Positions 6,143 through 9,260 of a stretch of DNA of 9,260 bases are shown here, one piece after another. Origin of the DNA: Paracoccaceae bacterium (GTDB taxonomy: Bacteria; Pseudomonadota; Alphaproteobacteria; Rhodobacterales; Rhodobacteraceae); contig SKMI01000223.1 in NCBI GenBank assembly GCA_007121115.1, positions 1 to 9,260 of the forward strand. Direction: 5' to 3'. The notes under the pieces were generated by a model that was not told the origin of the DNA, did not search any database, and saw only the letters and a list, made by a program, of their open reading frames with translations. The position numbers were made by a program, and so were the translations under genes. Each line of letters begins with the position of its first letter. The first letter of the stretch is position 1.

Positions 6143-6970
6143 CTAACCGAAGCGCCCGGTCACGTAGTCGTTCGTGCGCGCCACCTTGGGATTGGTGAAG
6201 ATGGTTTCGGTGGCACCGTATTCGATGATCCGGCCAAGATACATGAAGGCGGTGTTGTCCGACACGCGCGCGGCCTGGCTCATGGAGTGGGTGACGATGA
6301 CGATGGTGTATTGCCCGCGCAGGTCCGAGATCAGGTTCTCGATCTTCGCGGTGGCGATGGGGTCGAGCGCCGAGCAGGGCTCATCCATCAGCAACACCTC
6401 GGGGTCCGAGGCGACGGCGCGCGCGATGCACAGCCGCTGCTGCTGCCCGCCCGACATGCCCAGTGCGGACTCCTTCAGCCGGTCCTTGGCCTCGTCCCAC
6501 AGCGCGGCGGACCGCAGCGCCCGCTCCACGGTGTCATCGAGGATCGATTTCTTGGTCACCCCATCCACCCGCAGCGGATAGGTCACGTTGTCATAGATCG
6601 ACATGGCGAAGGGGTTGGGCTTCTGGAACACCATCCCCATGCGCTTGCGCAGAGCGATCACATCGACGCCGCGACCATATATATCGAAATCATCGACCAT
6701 GATCTGGCCGGAAATCCGCAAGCCATCCACCAGATCGTTCATCCGGTTGAGCGACCGCAGAAGCGTGGACTTGCCGCAACCCGAAGGGCCGATCATCGCC
6801 GTGACCATGCCCTTCTGTATCTCCAGCGAGTTCTCGAACAGCGCCTGGGTTTCGCCGTACCAGAGGTTGAAATCGCGGATATCGAGCGCCGCGCCCTGGC
6901 CGCCGGCCTTGACGTGATAGGTTGTCGGCGCGATGCCGTCGTTGCGGGGCAGGGTTTCGGTCACGGCCAT
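6143..6970 (-). CDS. pstB: Phosphate ABC transporter ATP-binding protein
   Basis: The cytoplasmic ATPase of the high-affinity phosphate importer PstSCAB; it hydrolyses ATP to drive uptake through PstC/PstA. The product is 275 aa, with an N-terminal stretch of about 27 residues before the ABC domain. Walker A GPSGCGKST is at 61-69, the Q-loop Q116 in VFQKPNPF, the signature MSGGQQQR at 172-179, Walker B VLLMDEPCSALD at 192-203, and the switch histidine H228 in THSM. All catalytic elements are intact. ATG 6968-6970 is preceded by AAGGAG 7 nt upstream, which lies in the 12-bp gap and the end of pstA, so translation is probably coupled. It is the last gene of the visible pstCAB operon, and phoU does not follow within the window. 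Confidence 0.97.
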   Translation of the reverse strand: MAVTETLPRNDGIAPTTYHVKAGGQGAALDIRDFNLWYGETQALFENSLEIQKGMVTAMIGPSGCGKSTLLRSLNRMNDLVDGLRISGQIMVDDFDIYGRGVDVIALRKRMGMVFQKPNPFAMSIYDNVTYPLRVDGVTKKSILDDTVERALRSAALWDEAKDRLKESALGMSGGQQQRLCIARAVASDPEVLLMDEPCSALDPIATAKIENLISDLRGQYTIVIVTHSMSQAARVSDNTAFMYLGRIIEYGATETIFTNPKVARTNDYVTGRFG

Positions 6971-6982
6971 CTCGGGGCTCCT

Positions 6983-8746
6983 TCAGAATTCGCCGCTGGC
7001 GTATTTGCGCTTCAGCCGGTTGCGCACATAGATCGCGGTGGCGTTCATGGTGATGATCAGCGCCAGCAACAGCACCGTGGTGACGAAGACCATCGGCTTG
7101 CCGGCCTCGGAGTTGCGCGACTGAAAGCCCACGTCGAAGATGTGGAAGCCCAGATGCATGAAGCTGCGGTCCAGGTGGATGAAGGGCGCGAACCCGTCCA
7201 CGGGTAGCGCCGGGGCCAGCTTGACCACGCCCACCAGCATCAACGGCGCCACCTCCCCTGCCCCGCGCGCCATGGCCAGGATCATGCCGGTCATGATGCC
7301 CGGCAATGCCTTGGGCAGCACGATATAGCGGATGGTCTGCCATTTCGACGCCCCGCAGGCGAGCGAGCCCTCGCGCATCGAGCGCGGCACCGCCTGCAGC
7401 GCCTCCTCCGAGGCCACGATCACCACCGGCACGGTCAGCAGCGCAAGTGTCAGCGACGCCCAGAGGATACCGCCCTTGCCAAAGGTGGGGTTGGGCAGCG
7501 CCTCGGGGTAGAAAAGCTGGTCGATCGTGCCGCCCATGGCATAGGCGAAGAACCCGAGGCCGAAAACGCCGTAAACAATACTGGGCACACCGGCCAGATT
7601 GTTGACCGATATGCGAACAATCGAGGTCACCCGCCCCTGTTTCGCGTATTCGCGCAGATAAAGCGCGGTGATCACGCCGAAGGGGGCGACAAAGACCACC
7701 ATCAGGAGCGTCATCGCCACGGTGCCGAAGATCGCAGGCAGCACACCGCCCTGGGTGTTGGCCTCGCGCGGCTCGGCCGAGACGAATTCCCACCAGCGCG
7801 ACAGGTAGATACCGATCTTGTCGGGCAGGCTGAGCGCGTTGGCGGGGAAGAACCGCACCACCTGGCTGAGTTCGGTTTCAACCTGCTGGCCGTTCACTTC
7901 CGCGAAGGTGATGCGAGTGGTGCGGTCCTCGGCGCGAATGGCGTTCACGCGCTGCTGCAGCGTCTGGAATTCGGCCTGCAGCTCCGCGATGCGGGCCTGG
8001 GCTTCGGCAATGGCCGCCTGCGCTTCGGGGCTGTCCTCGCCCAGGCGGATCTCGGCGCGGCGGATGGCCAGGCGTTCGCGTTCGATCAGATGGTTGATCC
8101 CGCCGATATCACCCCGCTCCAGCCCGCGGATCTCGGTAAAGCGTTGCCGCGCGGCGCGCTGTTCGCGCGACAGGCGGTCGGGGGTGATCTCGACCTGTTC
8201 ACCGTCGACCACCAGTGAAACGATCCGGCCGATGAACACGCCCCATTGCTGCCGTTCGATATAAAAGAAATCCTCGGGGCGGGTGATATCGGCCACCTCG
8301 AAATCCGACACCCAGCGGAAATCATCGCCATAGAGGTCGAAATTCGCGGTCTGATACAGGGTCCGGCTGGCAAAGCCGTCATTGGCGGCGATGGCTGCGC
8401 GGGTCTCATCGTCAAGTTGCGCGAGCGTGCTCTCGCCGGGACGGTAGGGGCCGCCGCGCGTGGCGACCCCGGCCAGCACCTCGCCGCTGGTCAGTTCCAC
8501 GCGTTCGATGGGCTTGGGCCAGAAGGTGCTGAAGCCGTTCCAGGCGATCATCGCCAGAAACCCGGCGATCAGGATGATGCCAAGCGCCAAGGCTCCGCCA
8601 AAAGCCCAGAGCGCGGGCTCGCCCACCGCCGAAAGGTCGGCGCTGAAGCGGCGCACGCGGCGTCCGCCCGCGGCATCGCGCGCAGCGACCCCGGCCAGCC
8701 CGGCGGCGCCCGATGCGGGAATTTGCTGTTCGTGCAGTGCACTCAT
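6983..8746 (-). CDS. pstA: Phosphate ABC transporter permease PstA, long form
   Basis: One of the two inner-membrane subunits of the phosphate importer. The product is 587 aa, about twice the E. coli protein. Layout: a cytoplasmic N-terminus (1-45), a first membrane helix (47-69), then a long predicted periplasmic insertion (about 70-333), followed by the permease core with helices near 337-362, 385-406, 426-446, 480-505 and 552-574. The insertion includes a charged, Ala/Glu/Gln-rich helical part at about 192-275 that looks like a coiled coil. The EAA loop that docks PstB is at 447-487 (EEALQAVPRSMREG, then GASKWQTIRYIVLP). I chose ATG 8744-8746 because a GAGGA ribosome site overlaps the pstC TGA 11 bp upstream; the frame stays open to 8950, but that overlaps pstC in another frame. 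Long PstA proteins with an extra N-terminal domain are known in Proteobacteria. Confidence 0.95.
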   Translation of the reverse strand: MSALHEQQIPASGAAGLAGVAARDAAGGRRVRRFSADLSAVGEPALWAFGGALALGIILIAGFLAMIAWNGFSTFWPKPIERVELTSGEVLAGVATRGGPYRPGESTLAQLDDETRAAIAANDGFASRTLYQTANFDLYGDDFRWVSDFEVADITRPEDFFYIERQQWGVFIGRIVSLVVDGEQVEITPDRLSREQRAARQRFTEIRGLERGDIGGINHLIERERLAIRRAEIRLGEDSPEAQAAIAEAQARIAELQAEFQTLQQRVNAIRAEDRTTRITFAEVNGQQVETELSQVVRFFPANALSLPDKIGIYLSRWWEFVSAEPREANTQGGVLPAIFGTVAMTLLMVVFVAPFGVITALYLREYAKQGRVTSIVRISVNNLAGVPSIVYGVFGLGFFAYAMGGTIDQLFYPEALPNPTFGKGGILWASLTLALLTVPVVIVASEEALQAVPRSMREGSLACGASKWQTIRYIVLPKALPGIMTGMILAMARGAGEVAPLMLVGVVKLAPALPVDGFAPFIHLDRSFMHLGFHIFDVGFQSRNSEAGKPMVFVTTVLLLALIITMNATAIYVRNRLKRKYASGEF

Positions 8747-8757
8747 CGATTCAGTCC

Positions 8758-9260
8758 TCAAAGCTGGAAGGCGCGCTTGCGGAAACGCTGGCGGATCAGT
8801 TCGGCGACGGTGTTGATGACAAAGGTCATGACGAACAGCGTCAGCGCGGCCAGGAACAGCACCCGGTAATTCGTGCCGTCGCGCACTGCCTCGGGCAGTT
8901 CGATGGCGATGGTGGCCGAGAGCGTGCGCAATCCGGAAAAGATGTTCCATTCCATGATCGGCGTGTTGCCTGCGGCCATGACCACGATCATCGTCTCGCC
9001 CACGGCGCGGCCCATGCCCATCATCACCGCCGAGAACACGCCCGAGGCCGCCGTCGGCAGGATCACCCAGGTCGCCGTCTGCCAGGCCGAAGCTCCGCAG
9101 GCCAGCGAGGCAGAGCGCAGATGCGCGGGCACCGAATTCAATGCGTCCTCGGCCAGGGTGTAGATGTTGGGGATCACCGCGAAGGCCATGATGAAGCCCA
9201 CGACAAGGGCGTTGCGTTGCTGGTAGCTGTCGATGAACCCGCCGCGCGGGTCGTAACCGA
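8758..9260 (-). CDS. pstC: Phosphate ABC transporter permease PstC, C-terminal part
   Basis: The second membrane permease of the phosphate importer and partner of PstA. Only the last 166 residues are visible; the start lies past the right edge. The fragment covers a membrane helix (NALVVGFIMAFAVIPNIYT), the EAA docking loop (AEDALNSVPAHLR, then SLACGASAWQTATWVILPT), a helix with GMGRAVGETMIVVMAAGNTP, and the final helix LFLAALTLFVMTFVINTVAE with a basic tail RQRFRKRAFQL. GRAVGETM and the EAA loop are characteristic of PstC. Its TGA at 8758-8760 overlaps the ribosome site for pstA, consistent with one operon and coupled translation. The PHO-box-type control expected for this operon would lie upstream of the window. 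Confidence 0.95.
   Translation of the reverse strand, partial: GYDPRGGFIDSYQQRNALVVGFIMAFAVIPNIYTLAEDALNSVPAHLRSASLACGASAWQTATWVILPTAASGVFSAVMMGMGRAVGETMIVVMAAGNTPIMEWNIFSGLRTLSATIAIELPEAVRDGTNYRVLFLAALTLFVMTFVINTVAELIRQRFRKRAFQL

Noticed and set aside
8747..8950. 68-residue N-terminal extension of pstA
   Set aside because: It overlaps pstC in another frame and reads as a His/Arg-rich shadow. The start at 8746 has a proper ribosome site and gives the expected N-terminus.

Overview
This GC-rich window comes from an alphaproteobacterial chromosome, most likely a Rhodobacterales / Rhodobacteraceae (Roseobacter-like) genome. The pointers are a class II (adenosylcobalamin-dependent) ribonucleotide reductase of the long NrdJ type, a long PstA with a large periplasmic insertion, a FabD sequence of roseobacter character, and a DUF2059-type exported protein. 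All protein genes lie on the minus strand. The only plus-strand gene is a tRNA-Ser.

Layout from low to high coordinates, with minus-strand genes reading right to left. Positions 1-3070 hold nrdJ, whose 3' end is cut off by the window. Positions 3071-3590 are a 520-bp non-coding stretch with a probable nrdJ promoter and a leader rich in inverted repeats. Positions 3591-4577 hold fabD (malonyl-CoA:ACP transacylase), with a compact set of palindromes and direct repeats upstream. Positions 4773-5639 hold an exported DUF2059-like protein. Positions 5756-5845 hold tRNA-Ser(CGA) on the plus strand, divergent from the DUF2059 gene. Positions 5846-6142 have no intact gene but do contain a coding-like relic. 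Positions 6143-9260 hold pstB, pstA and the C-terminal part of pstC, read in the order pstC-pstA-pstB, which encode the membrane and ATPase parts of the high-affinity phosphate importer.

The pst genes are tightly packed (gaps of 11-12 bp, with ribosome binding sites inside the preceding gene's end) and are clearly one operon. PstC and PstA form the channel, PstB powers it, and the phosphate-binding protein PstS would lie beyond the right edge. phoU, which often follows pstB, is not between pstB and the tRNA. nrdJ, fabD and the DUF2059 gene look like separate transcription units: each has a long upstream gap, and a hairpin lies between the DUF2059 gene and fabD.

I found no mobile element, CRISPR array or defence system, and no convincing new multi-gene system. 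The window is mostly housekeeping. The points worth a second look are the possible operators upstream of fabD, the structured upstream region of nrdJ, the relic reading frame where phoU might be expected, the FabD C-terminal tail, the internal duplication in the DUF2059-like protein, and the coiled-coil insertion in PstA.
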